Origin: CAADGV01 sp040290295
GTDB lineage: Bacteria > Bacteroidota > Ignavibacteria > UBA10030 > UBA6906
Length of the DNA stretch: 64,000 nucleotides
NCBI GenBank assembly: GCA_040290295.1
Contig: PSMW01000006.1
Location: 62,001 to 126,000, forward strand
Direction of reading: 5' to 3'
Within the stretch, counting starts at the first letter, position 1. Each line of letters opens with the position of its first letter. The position numbers and the translations under genes are program-made. The notes beneath the pieces are model-generated. The model saw nothing but the letters and a program-made list of their open reading frames with translations. It was not told the origin of the DNA and did not search any database. This document shows, in pieces, positions 1 through 8,764 of this stretch.

Positions 1-1
1 C

Positions 2-388
2 ATTCACATGCATCTCGAGACGCGGATAGGCGAGATCGATTGCACCGCCTCGGTGGCGAATCTCGCTGCGGTGTTGCAACGAAGTGCGTTGTGCATCTCG
101 AATGATTCGGGCCCGCGGCATCTCGCGGTTGCTGCCGGTACGCCGTCGCTCGCATTCTTTCGGCGTCACCACGACAAAGAGTGGGATGTGTACGCTGATG
201 TGCCCTTCTGTGCGACGCTCAAAAGCGGCGAAGCCTGTCCTGCGTGCCCGCCGGAGAAATGCTACGATCGCATTCCGGCTGGCGAGCTGTTCGGTGCGTA
301 CTGCGTGCGTCTGATCGGTGTGGAGCAAGCCGTGGAGCGAGCCGACGCGCTGATGCAAGTGCTGTTGGAACATCAACCGCACGGCTAA
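2..388 (+). CDS. Glycosyltransferase family 9 (heptosyltransferase-like), C-terminal part
   Basis: This is the C-terminal end of a gene that enters from the left edge, so its true start is not visible; the frame stays open back to base 2. The motif SNDSGPRHLAVAAGTPSLAFF is the acceptor/ADP-sugar binding signature of ADP-heptose:LPS heptosyltransferases (GT9), which add sugars to the LPS core at the inner membrane. A CPACPPEKCYD stretch fits the cysteine-rich loop common after that motif. The next gene lies on the opposite strand 11 bases away. The family call is firm; the sugar and position are unknown. Confidence 0.8.
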   Translation: MHMHLETRIGEIDCTASVANLAAVLQRSALCISNDSGPRHLAVAAGTPSLAFFRRHHDKEWDVYADVPFCATLKSGEACPACPPEKCYDRIPAGELFGAYCVRLIGVEQAVERADALMQVLLEHQPHG

Positions 389-399
389 AGCGAGCGACG

Positions 400-1293
400 C
401 TATTTGGTATCGAGGATGACCGGCAGGCCGTCCTTGCCTGCACCTACGATGATGACTTTCGTGTTGGGAGAATTGGCGAGCTTCTCCGTTGCCTCGATGC
501 CTTTCCATCGCAGGAGGCGCTCGTCGATGCCGGTGACGACGATCCTTTGGAAGTCCGCGATGCCTTGCGCCTCAATGCGTTTTCGATCGGCTTCTTTTCG
601 TTCCTTCTCCAGAATGAATTCCATCCGTTGGCTTTCTTGATCCGCGCGCTGTTTTTGTTCAATCGCGTCGGTCAATTGTTGCGGCAAGGCGACGTTACGC
701 AGCGGCGTGGATTCGATGATGATGCCGCGCGGCTTCACCGACGCGGCAAGTTCTTCTTGAATCTTCGTTCCCAACCGTTCCCGCTCGCTCGAGTACAGCG
801 CGCTCGCTTGGAAACTCGCCGTTACCGAACGACAGACGGATCGGAATTGAGGAATCAGCACGATCTCTTCGTAGTTTCCTCCGCTGATTTTCTTGTACAC
901 GCTCGCAGCAGAATCCGCTTCGAGCCGATACAGTACGCTGATCTCCAGCCCGATGGTCAACCCTTCGCGCGACAGCACTTGCATCGTCTCCTTGTGCTCT
1001 TTCGTTTGGACGGAGAACTTGATAACGCGAGCAAGCGGGTTGACGAGATTGACGCCCGATTTGAGCGTGTTGTCGGACACGACGCCGAAGAAGTCGATAA
1101 CGCCGACGTGCCCTGCGGGAATGATCGTGAACGCTTGGGTGAACGCCAGCAGACCGAACACGAGCGCGACCGCACCTGCCACGCGTGCCGTGCGTTGATA
1201 GAGCAGATTCCGCTCCTGTATTACTTTCCGCCGCGCCGAAAGCCAAGCCAGCCCGGCGCCGACAGCAAGGAGGAATGTGAGGACAAAAAGCAT
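400..1293 (-). CDS. SPFH/prohibitin-family membrane protein
   Basis: The product has 297 residues. Two hydrophobic segments near residues 1-20 and 38-57 are followed by a band-7/SPFH domain (about 55-240) with the typical IIPAGHVGVIDFFG entry and a charged, coiled-coil-like stretch (EKERKEADRKRIEAQG). Prohibitin-like proteins form large membrane rings that act as scaffolds, often with membrane proteases; no protease is adjacent here. A clear GGAGAT ribosome site lies just before the ATG. A -7-like TATCTTTC is present upstream on the minus strand (1334-1327), but without a TTG at the usual distance. Confidence 0.88.
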   Translation of the reverse strand: MLFVLTFLLAVGAGLAWLSARRKVIQERNLLYQRTARVAGAVALVFGLLAFTQAFTIIPAGHVGVIDFFGVVSDNTLKSGVNLVNPLARVIKFSVQTKEHKETMQVLSREGLTIGLEISVLYRLEADSAASVYKKISGGNYEEIVLIPQFRSVCRSVTASFQASALYSSERERLGTKIQEELAASVKPRGIIIESTPLRNVALPQQLTDAIEQKQRADQESQRMEFILEKERKEADRKRIEAQGIADFQRIVVTGIDERLLRWKGIEATEKLANSPNTKVIIVGAGKDGLPVILDTK

Positions 1294-1394
1294 AACGATC
1301 TCCTTTCCGTGATTGCAATATCGGGAGAAAGATACAGATGAATCAGAAAAGTTCCTAATGAAGCTCTCCTCCGCTCACGTCGTTGATGCTCGAA

Positions 1395-1418
1395 TTGATG
1401 CTCGATTTTTCTATCTTG
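1395..1418 (+). promoter_or_regulatory. Possible promoter for nfo (weak)
   Basis: A TATCTTG element at 1412-1418 matches the -7 element seen before many genes here, 28 bases upstream of the nfo start. The nearest TTG (1395-1397) is only 14 bases away instead of 19-20, so only the -7 part is convincing. Confidence 0.35.
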
Positions 1419-1445
1419 TGGGTAGCACTCGAGCCGTGAGTCCTC

Positions 1446-2318
1446 ATGTCGAATCGAACCATCTTGCTTGGTGCACATATGTCGATTGCCGGAGGCGTGC
1501 ACGCCGCCTTTCATCGCGCGACGCGCATCGGCTGTAGCGCTATGCAAGTTTTCGTCAAGAATAACAACCAATGGGAGGGGAAGCGACTCACGAAAAAGGA
1601 TGTTGCTCTCTATAAAGCCGCTGAGGCGGCTTCGCAGATCGCGCCTGTCCTTGCGCACGCAGCGTATCTTCTCAACCTGTGTGCGAAGGACAACGCCATA
1701 CTCAAGAAGTCGCGTTCAGCGCTGCGGGATGAGTTACGCCGATGTGAGGCGTTCGGCATAAAGGCACTCATCGTACATCCCGGCTCGCATGTCGGCGCAG
1801 GTGAGCAGGCAGGCATCGAGCGGGTTGCTGAGTCCATCAATGTGGTCCACCGGGCTACCAAAGGCTTCCGCGTGTTAACGGCGTTGGAATGCACTGCCGG
1901 GCAAGGGACTGCGCTGGGCTATCGGTTCGAACATCTTCGGGCAATGATCGATTTGATCGAAGAGAGGGATCGCATGGCGGTTTGTCTCGATACCTGTCAT
2001 CTCTTTGCGGCGGGCTACGACATCGGTACAGAAGAGGGATGGGAGGAAACGATGCAGGAGTTCGATGAGATTGTCGGACTGCAACGCCTTGTCGCATTCC
2101 ACACAAACGACTCGAAGCGTGAGCGCGGCTCGCGCGTCGATCGCCACGAACACATCGGCAAGGGACGTATCGGCTTGACGGGATTCAGGATGGTCATGAA
2201 CGATCCACGGTTGGCACTCATACCGAAAATTCTGGAAACGCCGAAGGGCGACGATATGCGCGAGGATATCGAAAACATGAACGTGCTACGTTCACTCATC
2301 TCCACAGTGCAACAATGA
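1446..2318 (+). CDS. nfo: Deoxyribonuclease IV (AP endonuclease)
   Basis: The product has 290 residues, close to E. coli Nfo (285). It has the family start LLGAHMSIAGGV, the LDTCHLFAAGYD block and HTNDSKRERGSRVDRHEHIG, which carry zinc ligands of the three-zinc TIM-barrel active site. The enzyme cuts 5' to abasic sites in base-excision repair, downstream of uracil-DNA glycosylases, two of which are also in this window (37744 and 60788). The stop overlaps the start of the next gene by ATGA, suggesting co-translation. Confidence 0.96.
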   Translation: MSNRTILLGAHMSIAGGVHAAFHRATRIGCSAMQVFVKNNNQWEGKRLTKKDVALYKAAEAASQIAPVLAHAAYLLNLCAKDNAILKKSRSALRDELRRCEAFGIKALIVHPGSHVGAGEQAGIERVAESINVVHRATKGFRVLTALECTAGQGTALGYRFEHLRAMIDLIEERDRMAVCLDTCHLFAAGYDIGTEEGWEETMQEFDEIVGLQRLVAFHTNDSKRERGSRVDRHEHIGKGRIGLTGFRMVMNDPRLALIPKILETPKGDDMREDIENMNVLRSLISTVQQ

Positions 2319-3100
2319 CCAATCCCCAAAAGCCGCAGAAGTTCCTGAGGCGACAGCCAGCCGTGCTCATCATGACGGCAACCATCACCCCGCCTTCGGA
2401 TGCGCCGCATCTGCTGCGGAGCGATCCCTTGTTGAGGCTGCAAGATTATCGCGCAGCTCTCCAGTTCTACGTCTCGCTGCTCGATCGTTTGTTCGACAGG
2501 ATCGTGTTTGTCGATAATTCGTGCAGCGACCTCACCTCTCTCGCTGATGCTATCGCGGGCGTGCGTGGCAGGGTGGAGTTGGTGACGTTTGCCGGACTCG
2601 ACCATCCCTCACATTACGGGCGTGCATTCGGGGAATTCAAACTGTTGGACTATGCGATGGCGAACATTCCTTCGCTGCGCGACGCTGAACCGCACACGAC
2701 TTTTTGGAAAATCACCGGCAGATATCGCGTCACCAATCTCACGACGATCATTGAACATGCGCCTCGGCCGTTCGCGCTCTACTTCGACTTGAAGCGCTAT
2801 CCCATTCCGTGGTTCGACACTCGGTTGATGGCATGGACTTCCGCGGGATATCGCCTGATCTTGCAAGGGATTTACGAGCACCTGCGCGAAGATCTTTTCC
2901 ATTCCCCCTCTGAAGAGTGGCTCTACAAGGCGGTGCAACCGTTCTTGCGGATTGAAGGCGTCGTACCCCGCTTCACTCGTGTGCCGCGCATCGAGGGCAT
3001 CCGCGGACACGACAACCAGAGTTACAGTGGCGGATGGAATTTCCTGAAATATCTTCTCCGGAGCGCTGCGCGCAGAGTGTTTCCGCCATTGTGGATATGA
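2315..3100 (+). CDS. Putative glycosyltransferase-like protein
   Basis: The product has 261 residues, no signal peptide and no clear membrane segment. It opens with a Rossmann-like strand (AVLIMTATITPP), then RIVFVDNSCSDL and a FWKITGRYRV motif. This layout resembles uncharacterised glycosyltransferases from LPS and capsule loci, where the KxTGRY motif recurs. The assignment rests on this resemblance only. It overlaps nfo by four bases, so it is probably in the same transcript, although the functions do not obviously relate. Confidence 0.5.
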   Translation: MTNPQKPQKFLRRQPAVLIMTATITPPSDAPHLLRSDPLLRLQDYRAALQFYVSLLDRLFDRIVFVDNSCSDLTSLADAIAGVRGRVELVTFAGLDHPSHYGRAFGEFKLLDYAMANIPSLRDAEPHTTFWKITGRYRVTNLTTIIEHAPRPFALYFDLKRYPIPWFDTRLMAWTSAGYRLILQGIYEHLREDLFHSPSEEWLYKAVQPFLRIEGVVPRFTRVPRIEGIRGHDNQSYSGGWNFLKYLLRSAARRVFPPLWI

Positions 3101-3125
3101 GCGAGCGCCGTCTCGCTGCTGTAGC

Positions 3126-3155
3126 TTGAAACGCGTACGAGAAGTTGCTATCTTG
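3126..3155 (+). promoter_or_regulatory. Promoter for purE-purK
   Basis: TTG at 3126-3128, a 20-base spacer, then TATCTTG at 3149-3155. The purE start lies 33 bases further on. This is the standard promoter layout of the window. Confidence 0.65.
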
Positions 3156-3187
3156 CACACACTCATCCACGACGTTGCTCTCCACGT

Positions 3188-3746
3188 ATGTCAACGAGAA
3201 ACGATTCCAAGCATCCTTTTGTCGGCATCATCATGGGTTCGCAATCCGATTGGGAAACGATGCAGCACAGTGCGCAGACGCTCGAGGCTTTGGGCGTGTC
3301 GTACGAGGCGCGTGTGGTCTCCGCTCACCGTACTCCCGATCTGCTCTTTGAGTACGCAGCATCTGCCCGAGCGCGAGGCTTGGAAGTGATCATTGCGGGG
3401 GCGGGAGGCGCGGCGCACTTACCCGGCANNNNNNNNNNNNNNNNNNNNNNNNNNNNNNNNNNNNNNNNNNNNNNNNNNNNNNNNNNNNNNNNNNNNNNNN
3501 NNNNNNNNNNNNNNNNNNNNNNNNNNNNNNNNNNNNNNNNNNNNNTTCGCGATCGGTAGGGCAGGAGCCGTCAACGCGGCGTTGTTTGCTGCTGCGATGC
3601 TTGCCAATAAATATCCCCCGATCGCCAAAGCGCTCGACGCGTACCGTCACGAACAAACGACGAGTGTGTTGGAACATCCTTTCCCCGCCGCGCAGCGACC
3701 TCGTGCAAGGAAATCACCAAGGCGATCATCTCGCAAAGCGCGCTGA
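3188..3746 (+). CDS. purE: 5-(carboxyamino)imidazole ribonucleotide mutase, interrupted by an assembly gap
   Basis: Both ends are clear: GIIMGSQSDWETM, SAHRTPD and IAGAGGAAHLPG before the gap, and FAIGRAGAVNAALFAAAM after it. PurE moves the carboxyl group of N5-CAIR to give CAIR in purine synthesis. The 117 N at 3429-3545 hide about 40 central residues. The parts before and after the N run are in different frames, so the gap length must be wrong; the E. coli protein would need 119 missing bases. The C-terminal tail is rich in Arg and Ser. purK follows 11 bases later, as expected for an operon. Confidence 0.93.
3429..3545. other. Assembly gap (117 N) inside purE
   Basis: A run of 117 unknown bases. 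Reading frame 2 enters and frame 0 leaves, so the true length should differ from 117 by an amount not divisible by three (119, or 116/122, fits an intact PurE). Confidence 0.99.
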
Positions 3747-3757
3747 AAGGGGAAGCA

Positions 3758-4849
3758 ATGTTGCTCGGGGTTCTCGGAGGCGGACAACTTGGACGGATGC
3801 TCGCGCTTGCCGGCATTCCCCTCGGCGTTCGCTGTCGGTTTTTCGACACGTCCGCCGAGATGCCCACCGCACACGTCGGTGAGTGCATGGTCGGTGATTT
3901 TCACGATCGCGGAGCCTTGGAGCGTTTTGCGCAAGGTCTCGATGTCGTAACGTACGAATTCGAAAACGTTCCCGTTGAAGCTGCACGATATCTCGAGCGG
4001 TTCGTTGCGGTCTATCCGCCTCCGGTTGCGCTGGAAACGGCTCAGGACCGTCTCAACGAGAAACAGTTGTTCGAGCGTCTCCGGATTCCCACACCGGCAT
4101 TTCGTGCGGTTGGGTCGGACAAAGAATTGAACGAAGCAGTTGCCGCGTTGGGCGTGCCGTTGGTCGTCAAGACTCGTCGCATGGGGTATGATGGTAAGGG
4201 ACAGATGTTCGTACGGAGAGAGGAAGAGGTCGGGAAAGCGTGCGCGATGCTCGGCAGCTCGTCGCTTTTGGTGGAAAGGTTTGTTCCGTTCGAACGAGAA
4301 GTCTCTGTCCTTGCCGTACGAGCACCGTCAGGGGCGGTCGTCGTTTATCCTCTCGTGGAGAACGAACACGAAGGAGGAATTCTTTGTCTCTCGCAGTCGC
4401 CGACGACGTTGAGCGCATTCCTCCAAAAGGAAGCAGAAGAGTACGCGCACCGGATACTGGCGGCGTTGGAATACGTCGGCGTGCTGGCGATCGAGTTCTT
4501 TGTGTATGAGGGACGATTGATTGCGAATGAAATGGCCCCGCGGGTACATAACTCGGGCCACTTCACGATCGAAGGTTCGGCCACGAGTCAATTCGAGAAC
4601 CACCTGCGCGCGCTCCTCGGTGATCCACTCGGCGCCACGACGCCGCGAGGATACGCCGCCATGGTGAATCTCATTGGCACGATTCCCGAGCGTGCGCGCG
4701 TGCTCGAGGTCCCTGGCGTGCACCTGCATCTCTATGGCAAGATGCCGCGCCCACGTCGCAAGCTCGGGCACATCACCATCACGGCGGAAACATCACATGA
4801 ACGTGATGAACGAGTCGCCATGATTCGACGAATCGTGTCGACATCGTAA
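3758..4849 (+). CDS. purK: 5-(carboxyamino)imidazole ribonucleotide synthase
   Basis: The product has 363 residues and an ATP-grasp fold. It starts with VLGGGQLGRMLALAG, has the MGYDGKGQ phosphate loop and ends the catalytic part with NEMAPRVHNSGH. PurK uses ATP and bicarbonate to make N5-CAIR from AIR, the substrate of PurE just upstream. The pair is the bacterial two-step route of AIR carboxylation in purine synthesis. Confidence 0.96.
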   Translation: MLLGVLGGGQLGRMLALAGIPLGVRCRFFDTSAEMPTAHVGECMVGDFHDRGALERFAQGLDVVTYEFENVPVEAARYLERFVAVYPPPVALETAQDRLNEKQLFERLRIPTPAFRAVGSDKELNEAVAALGVPLVVKTRRMGYDGKGQMFVRREEEVGKACAMLGSSSLLVERFVPFEREVSVLAVRAPSGAVVVYPLVENEHEGGILCLSQSPTTLSAFLQKEAEEYAHRILAALEYVGVLAIEFFVYEGRLIANEMAPRVHNSGHFTIEGSATSQFENHLRALLGDPLGATTPRGYAAMVNLIGTIPERARVLEVPGVHLHLYGKMPRPRRKLGHITITAETSHERDERVAMIRRIVSTS

Positions 4850-4896
4850 GCATCAGGAGCTACATATCGAAAACAGGATCGCAAAGGAGATCATCG

Positions 4897-5505
4897 ATGG
4901 GACGGAAAGGCCCACGCGTCGACGCGTATATTGCCGCATCGGCAGAGTTCGCGCGTCCGATTCTTCTCCACCTCCGGAGACTCGTGCATCGCGCGTGTCC
5001 CGATGTGCAAGAAACCATAAAGTGGGGCTTTCCCCACTTCGAGTACCACGGCGTGTTGTGCAGTATGGCGGCATTCAAGAAGCATTGTGCGTTCGGGTTC
5101 TGGAAAGCCTCGGCGATACGCGACGCTGCCGGCATACTCCGAGAAACAGGTTCGGAGGGGATGGGGCATTTGGGGAGGATCACCTCGAAGGATGAGCTTC
5201 CATCCGACAACGTGTTGATGGGCTACATCAAAGAAGCGGCGGCGCTGAACGAGCACGGGGTGATCGTGAAGCGGTCGGCACGGGGAGCGAAGAAGCCGCT
5301 GGGTGTTCCGAGGGATCGTGCAGCAGCGCTCAAGAACACCCCCAAAGCACGACAGACGTTCGAGCAGTTTTCTCCATCGCATCGCCGAGAATACATCGAC
5401 TGGATTGTCGAAGCGAAGAAGCCGGAGACACGTGAGCGGCGTGTTGCAACAACCATCGCATGGCTCTCGGCAGGGAAGAGGAGGAATTGGAAATATGAAC
5501 GGTGA
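4897..5505 (+). CDS. YdeI/OmdA-family protein with DUF1801 domain
   Basis: The product has 202 residues. The N-terminal half (about 15-110) is a DUF1801 domain with the ETIKWGFPHFEY signature; the C-terminal part (about 140-195) is the OmdA-like helical region with FSPSHRREYIDWI and ERRVATTIAWLSAGKRRNWKYE. These soluble proteins are common and their biochemical role is not established. An AAAGGAGATC ribosome site precedes the ATG. It follows purK by 47 bases on the same strand, without evidence of a shared function. Confidence 0.85.
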   Translation: MGRKGPRVDAYIAASAEFARPILLHLRRLVHRACPDVQETIKWGFPHFEYHGVLCSMAAFKKHCAFGFWKASAIRDAAGILRETGSEGMGHLGRITSKDELPSDNVLMGYIKEAAALNEHGVIVKRSARGAKKPLGVPRDRAAALKNTPKARQTFEQFSPSHRREYIDWIVEAKKPETRERRVATTIAWLSAGKRRNWKYER

Positions 5506-5626
5506 GCCGCGCGATCACGCATCATTGTTGCCGAGGTTCAGCGGGCAACATCTGCGCGACGGATGGCAAGACCATCCACAAAACCATACAGAAGAGCGTA
5601 ACGAACATCGTTCTTGAGAACAAGCG

Positions 5627-6766
5627 ATGGCAACACCCAACATCCACCCTTCCGACTTGATCGTTCAGCCTCTTTCCCGAGCTGAGACGATTCCCTCTTC
5701 GTGGTACACCGACGCAGCATTCCATGCATTCGACCGTGAAGCCATTTTCGATCACTCATGGCATGGTGTGGGGCATGTCTCCTGTTTGCGCAATGCAGGC
5801 GACTACATCGTTGCGACGGTGGCAGGCAATCCGGTTCTTGTGGTGCGAGGGCAGGATGATCGGCTCTGCGCGTTTTACAACGTCTGCAGGCATCGCGGCG
5901 GTCCGTTGGCGTTAGAGGACGGTTGTGGGAAGGTGCTGCAGTGCAAGTATCACGGATGGACGTATCGTTTGGATGGAAGTTTGCGCGGCACGCCGAAGTT
6001 CGATAGGACGGAATTGTTCGACAAGAAGGACTACGGTCTCGTTCCCGTCAATCTTGCGGTGTGGGAGGGACTGGTCTTCGTGAACCTCGATGCGCATGCC
6101 GAGCCGGTAGAAACGTACGTCGCAGGCATTGCCGAACGCATTGCGCCCATTGCCCTCTCGAAGATGAAGTTCTACAAGCGTGTGCCGTACTCGATCCAAT
6201 GCAACTGGAAGGTGTATGTGGACAATTATCTTGAAGGCTATCATCTTCCGTTCGTTCATCCCGAACTGTGCACGCTGCTCGACTTCCAACGCTACATGAC
6301 GGAAACCTACCAATGGTATTCGTTCCAATACAGTCCTATTCAGCAGCAACAGAACATCTACGGCGAAGCCGGTGCAATGGCGTACTACTACTTTATCTGG
6401 CTTAACTTCATGCTGAACATTCTGCCGGACCGACTGCAAACGAATCTCGTGCTGCCCGAGGCGCACAACCGATGTACCGTCGTGTTCGATTACTACTACA
6501 CCGACATCGAATCGGCAGCCGCGCGTGAGCGGGCAGAGGCGGACATTGCCTACAGTCATAAGATTCAGTTGGAGGATATGCAGATTTGTGAACAGGTGCA
6601 GAAGGGACTCGAATCCAAAGCGTATGAGAAGGGGAGATTTTCCGTCGAGTTCGAAAACGCTGTGCATTATTTCCAGTCGTTGCTGAAGCGTACATACCGC
6701 GAGTATCTTTCGTCGCAAGAGGGTGGCGACAGAAGAAAGGGCGGTGTCGCAGAAACGGTGGGATAA
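5627..6766 (+). CDS. Rieske non-heme iron oxygenase, alpha subunit
   Basis: The product has 379 residues. The Rieske [2Fe-2S] ligands are visible as C87-x-H89 and C106-x2-H109 (CRHRGG... QCKYHGW). The catalytic domain has the mononuclear iron motif DNYLEGYHLPFVHPE with H206 and H211, and a later Asp in LEDMQICEQVQ. Such enzymes hydroxylate aromatic or quaternary-ammonium substrates using electrons from a separate reductase, which is not in this window, so the substrate is unknown. Confidence 0.9.
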   Translation: MATPNIHPSDLIVQPLSRAETIPSSWYTDAAFHAFDREAIFDHSWHGVGHVSCLRNAGDYIVATVAGNPVLVVRGQDDRLCAFYNVCRHRGGPLALEDGCGKVLQCKYHGWTYRLDGSLRGTPKFDRTELFDKKDYGLVPVNLAVWEGLVFVNLDAHAEPVETYVAGIAERIAPIALSKMKFYKRVPYSIQCNWKVYVDNYLEGYHLPFVHPELCTLLDFQRYMTETYQWYSFQYSPIQQQQNIYGEAGAMAYYYFIWLNFMLNILPDRLQTNLVLPEAHNRCTVVFDYYYTDIESAAARERAEADIAYSHKIQLEDMQICEQVQKGLESKAYEKGRFSVEFENAVHYFQSLLKRTYREYLSSQEGGDRRKGGVAETVG

Positions 6767-6853
6767 TGTCGTCGGCGTTGTTTCTGCGGCTGGCGTTGCG
6801 TAGATTTTTTCCAGGCTCATTGAACCACTCAGTCGCTTGCTCGATCGTAATCC

Positions 6854-8068
6854 ATGGGATTCCTCTCGTTCAAAAAACATCCGCGAGATATAGCGCGGAC
6901 ACCAAACACGTTGGCGCGCCATCTCTTCTCGACGTACGAGATCCATCGGCTCGAGCACCTGGGTCCACACAACTGCACGCACGGCGAGATTCAACGTGAG
7001 CTGAGCGAGCTTGTTGCGCGCGGCAACGGATTGCTGCACAAAGAGGTGGTCGGCCGTTCGCTTGAGGGACGGGAGATCGCGATGGTGAAGATGGGTCGCG
7101 GCATGAAGCGGATTCTGTTGTGGTCGCAAATGCACGGCGACGAATACACCGCCACGCTTGCATTGATGGATATGTTCCATTGCATCCTATCCAAATCGCA
7201 CGAGGAACGCTGGATCAAAGAAATGTTGGAGGAAACGACAGTGTACGTCGTGCCGATGTTGAATCCGGATGGGGCAGAGCGCCGCCAACGACGAACGGCG
7301 CAACATATCGACATGAATCGCGATGCGCGCACATTGATGACACCCGAAGCCCAACTCTTGCGGAAGCTACAGTACAGCTTACGTCCGACGTTCGGCTTCA
7401 ATTTGCACGATCAAGAGCTTTCCACGGTTGGCGATACGCAACAGGTGACCGCCATCGCGTTCTTGGCGCCTGCACTCGACCGAAAGAAGTCCACACCCAT
7501 GGTGCGCACGCGTGCCATACGGGTCGCTGCGCTTATGACACGAGCCCTAGGGCAGTTCGTTCCGCGCAACATCGCTGCGTACGACGATACCTTCGAGCCA
7601 CGCGCCTTCGGCGACAACATGCAGGGGTGGGGAACGAGCACCGTGCTGGTCGAATCGGGTCATTGGCCCGGTGACCGCGAGAAGAAATTCATTCGGAAGC
7701 TGAACTACGTCGCGCTCCTCACCGCGTTGCGTTGCATCGGCAATGGTTCGTATCAAGATGTGGAACTCGATCTTTACAACGATCTCCCCCGCAACAGGAA
7801 GGGCGCGTACGACATCATCATACGCGATGTGATACTCGAACACCCCACCGGCTGGTCGCATCCCGTGGATATCGGGTTGACCATTCCGACCAATACCAAT
7901 CCGAACCCGCTTGTTGTCACCGTTGCCGATATCGGCGATCTGAGCACCTACACCGCGCTCGAAACGATCGTCGGCGGCCGCAGGCGACTTTCATCCGATG
8001 CCATCGTGCTCGAGCAGAAGCTTCCTCTCTCGACGTTGCTCGATTTGCTCCAGTTGTACTATGCGTGA
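6854..8068 (+). CDS. M14-family zinc carboxypeptidase
   Basis: The product has 404 residues without a signal peptide, so it is probably cytoplasmic. Zinc ligands H94 and E97 are seen in QMHGDEYTATLAL, the substrate-binding NPDGAERRQRR and MNRDART segments follow, then the third ligand in FNLHDQ and the catalytic Glu in STVLVESGHWPGD. M14 enzymes remove C-terminal residues from peptides or cleave gamma-D-Glu bonds of the wall. The last 130 residues form an extra C-terminal region without a recognised domain. Confidence 0.88.
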   Translation: MGFLSFKKHPRDIARTPNTLARHLFSTYEIHRLEHLGPHNCTHGEIQRELSELVARGNGLLHKEVVGRSLEGREIAMVKMGRGMKRILLWSQMHGDEYTATLALMDMFHCILSKSHEERWIKEMLEETTVYVVPMLNPDGAERRQRRTAQHIDMNRDARTLMTPEAQLLRKLQYSLRPTFGFNLHDQELSTVGDTQQVTAIAFLAPALDRKKSTPMVRTRAIRVAALMTRALGQFVPRNIAAYDDTFEPRAFGDNMQGWGTSTVLVESGHWPGDREKKFIRKLNYVALLTALRCIGNGSYQDVELDLYNDLPRNRKGAYDIIIRDVILEHPTGWSHPVDIGLTIPTNTNPNPLVVTVADIGDLSTYTALETIVGGRRRLSSDAIVLEQKLPLSTLLDLLQLYYA

Positions 8069-8108
8069 GAAGCATCGTGGCGTTTCTTGTGGTTCGAGTC
8101 TCGGACGC

Positions 8109-8138
8109 TTGAATGTCGGTGGCTAATATTGTACCTTG
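8109..8138 (+). promoter_or_regulatory. Promoter for the ECF sigma / anti-sigma operon
   Basis: TTG at 8109-8111, a 20-base spacer, then TACCTTG at 8132-8138, 32 bases before the proposed ATG. It looks like a housekeeping promoter, not an obvious ECF autoregulatory one. Confidence 0.55.
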
Positions 8139-8170
8139 CCAACGGACGTGCTCCCCTTCACGATGAAACG

Positions 8171-8764
8171 ATGAACCGCCGCATGACGAAGTCGGCATTG
8201 ATACAAAAACAGCGCGAGTTTCAAAGCGAAGCCCTTCCTCACTTGGACTTCCTGTACAACTATGCGTTGCGCATGACCTACAAAAGTGCCGATGCAGAGG
8301 ACTTGGTGCAAGAAACATTTCTCAAGGCGTTCCGCTTCTGGGAATCGTACGAGAAGGGAACGAATATTCGCGCGTGGTTGTTCAAAATCATGAAGAACGC
8401 GTACATCAATCGGTATCGGAAAGAAAAGAAGGAACCCGAAACGGTTGAGTACGACGAAGTAGAGAACTTTTACAACAGCGTCCGCGAGACCGCGGTTGAA
8501 TCAAGCGACCTCCAAGAGACTCTCTACAATAATCTGTTGGAGGATGATGTGGCAACTGCGATTGCGGAACTTCCCGAAGACTTCCGTACCGTGGTTATTC
8601 TCTGCGACCTCGAGGGGTTGACGTACGAGGAGGTGGCGGAGTTCGTAGATTGTCCAATCGGTACCGTTCGGTCGCGTTTGCATCGCGGGCGAAAGTTGTT
8701 GCGGGCGAAGCTGATGGAGTATGCCCGCAAGCGAGGTTATGTCGTCGAAAAATCGAAAGAGTAA
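8171..8764 (+). CDS. ECF RNA polymerase sigma factor
   Basis: The product has 197 residues from this ATG; a second in-frame ATG at 8183 is nearly as good. Region 2 (YNYALRMTYKSADAEDLVQE) and region 4 (LEGLTYEEVAEFVDCPIGTV) match group-4 sigma factors that direct RNA polymerase to stress or envelope regulons. The downstream zinc anti-sigma gene overlaps its 3' end, the usual arrangement for a coupled sigma/anti-sigma pair. Confidence 0.93.
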   Translation: MNRRMTKSALIQKQREFQSEALPHLDFLYNYALRMTYKSADAEDLVQETFLKAFRFWESYEKGTNIRAWLFKIMKNAYINRYRKEKKEPETVEYDEVENFYNSVRETAVESSDLQETLYNNLLEDDVATAIAELPEDFRTVVILCDLEGLTYEEVAEFVDCPIGTVRSRLHRGRKLLRAKLMEYARKRGYVVEKSKE

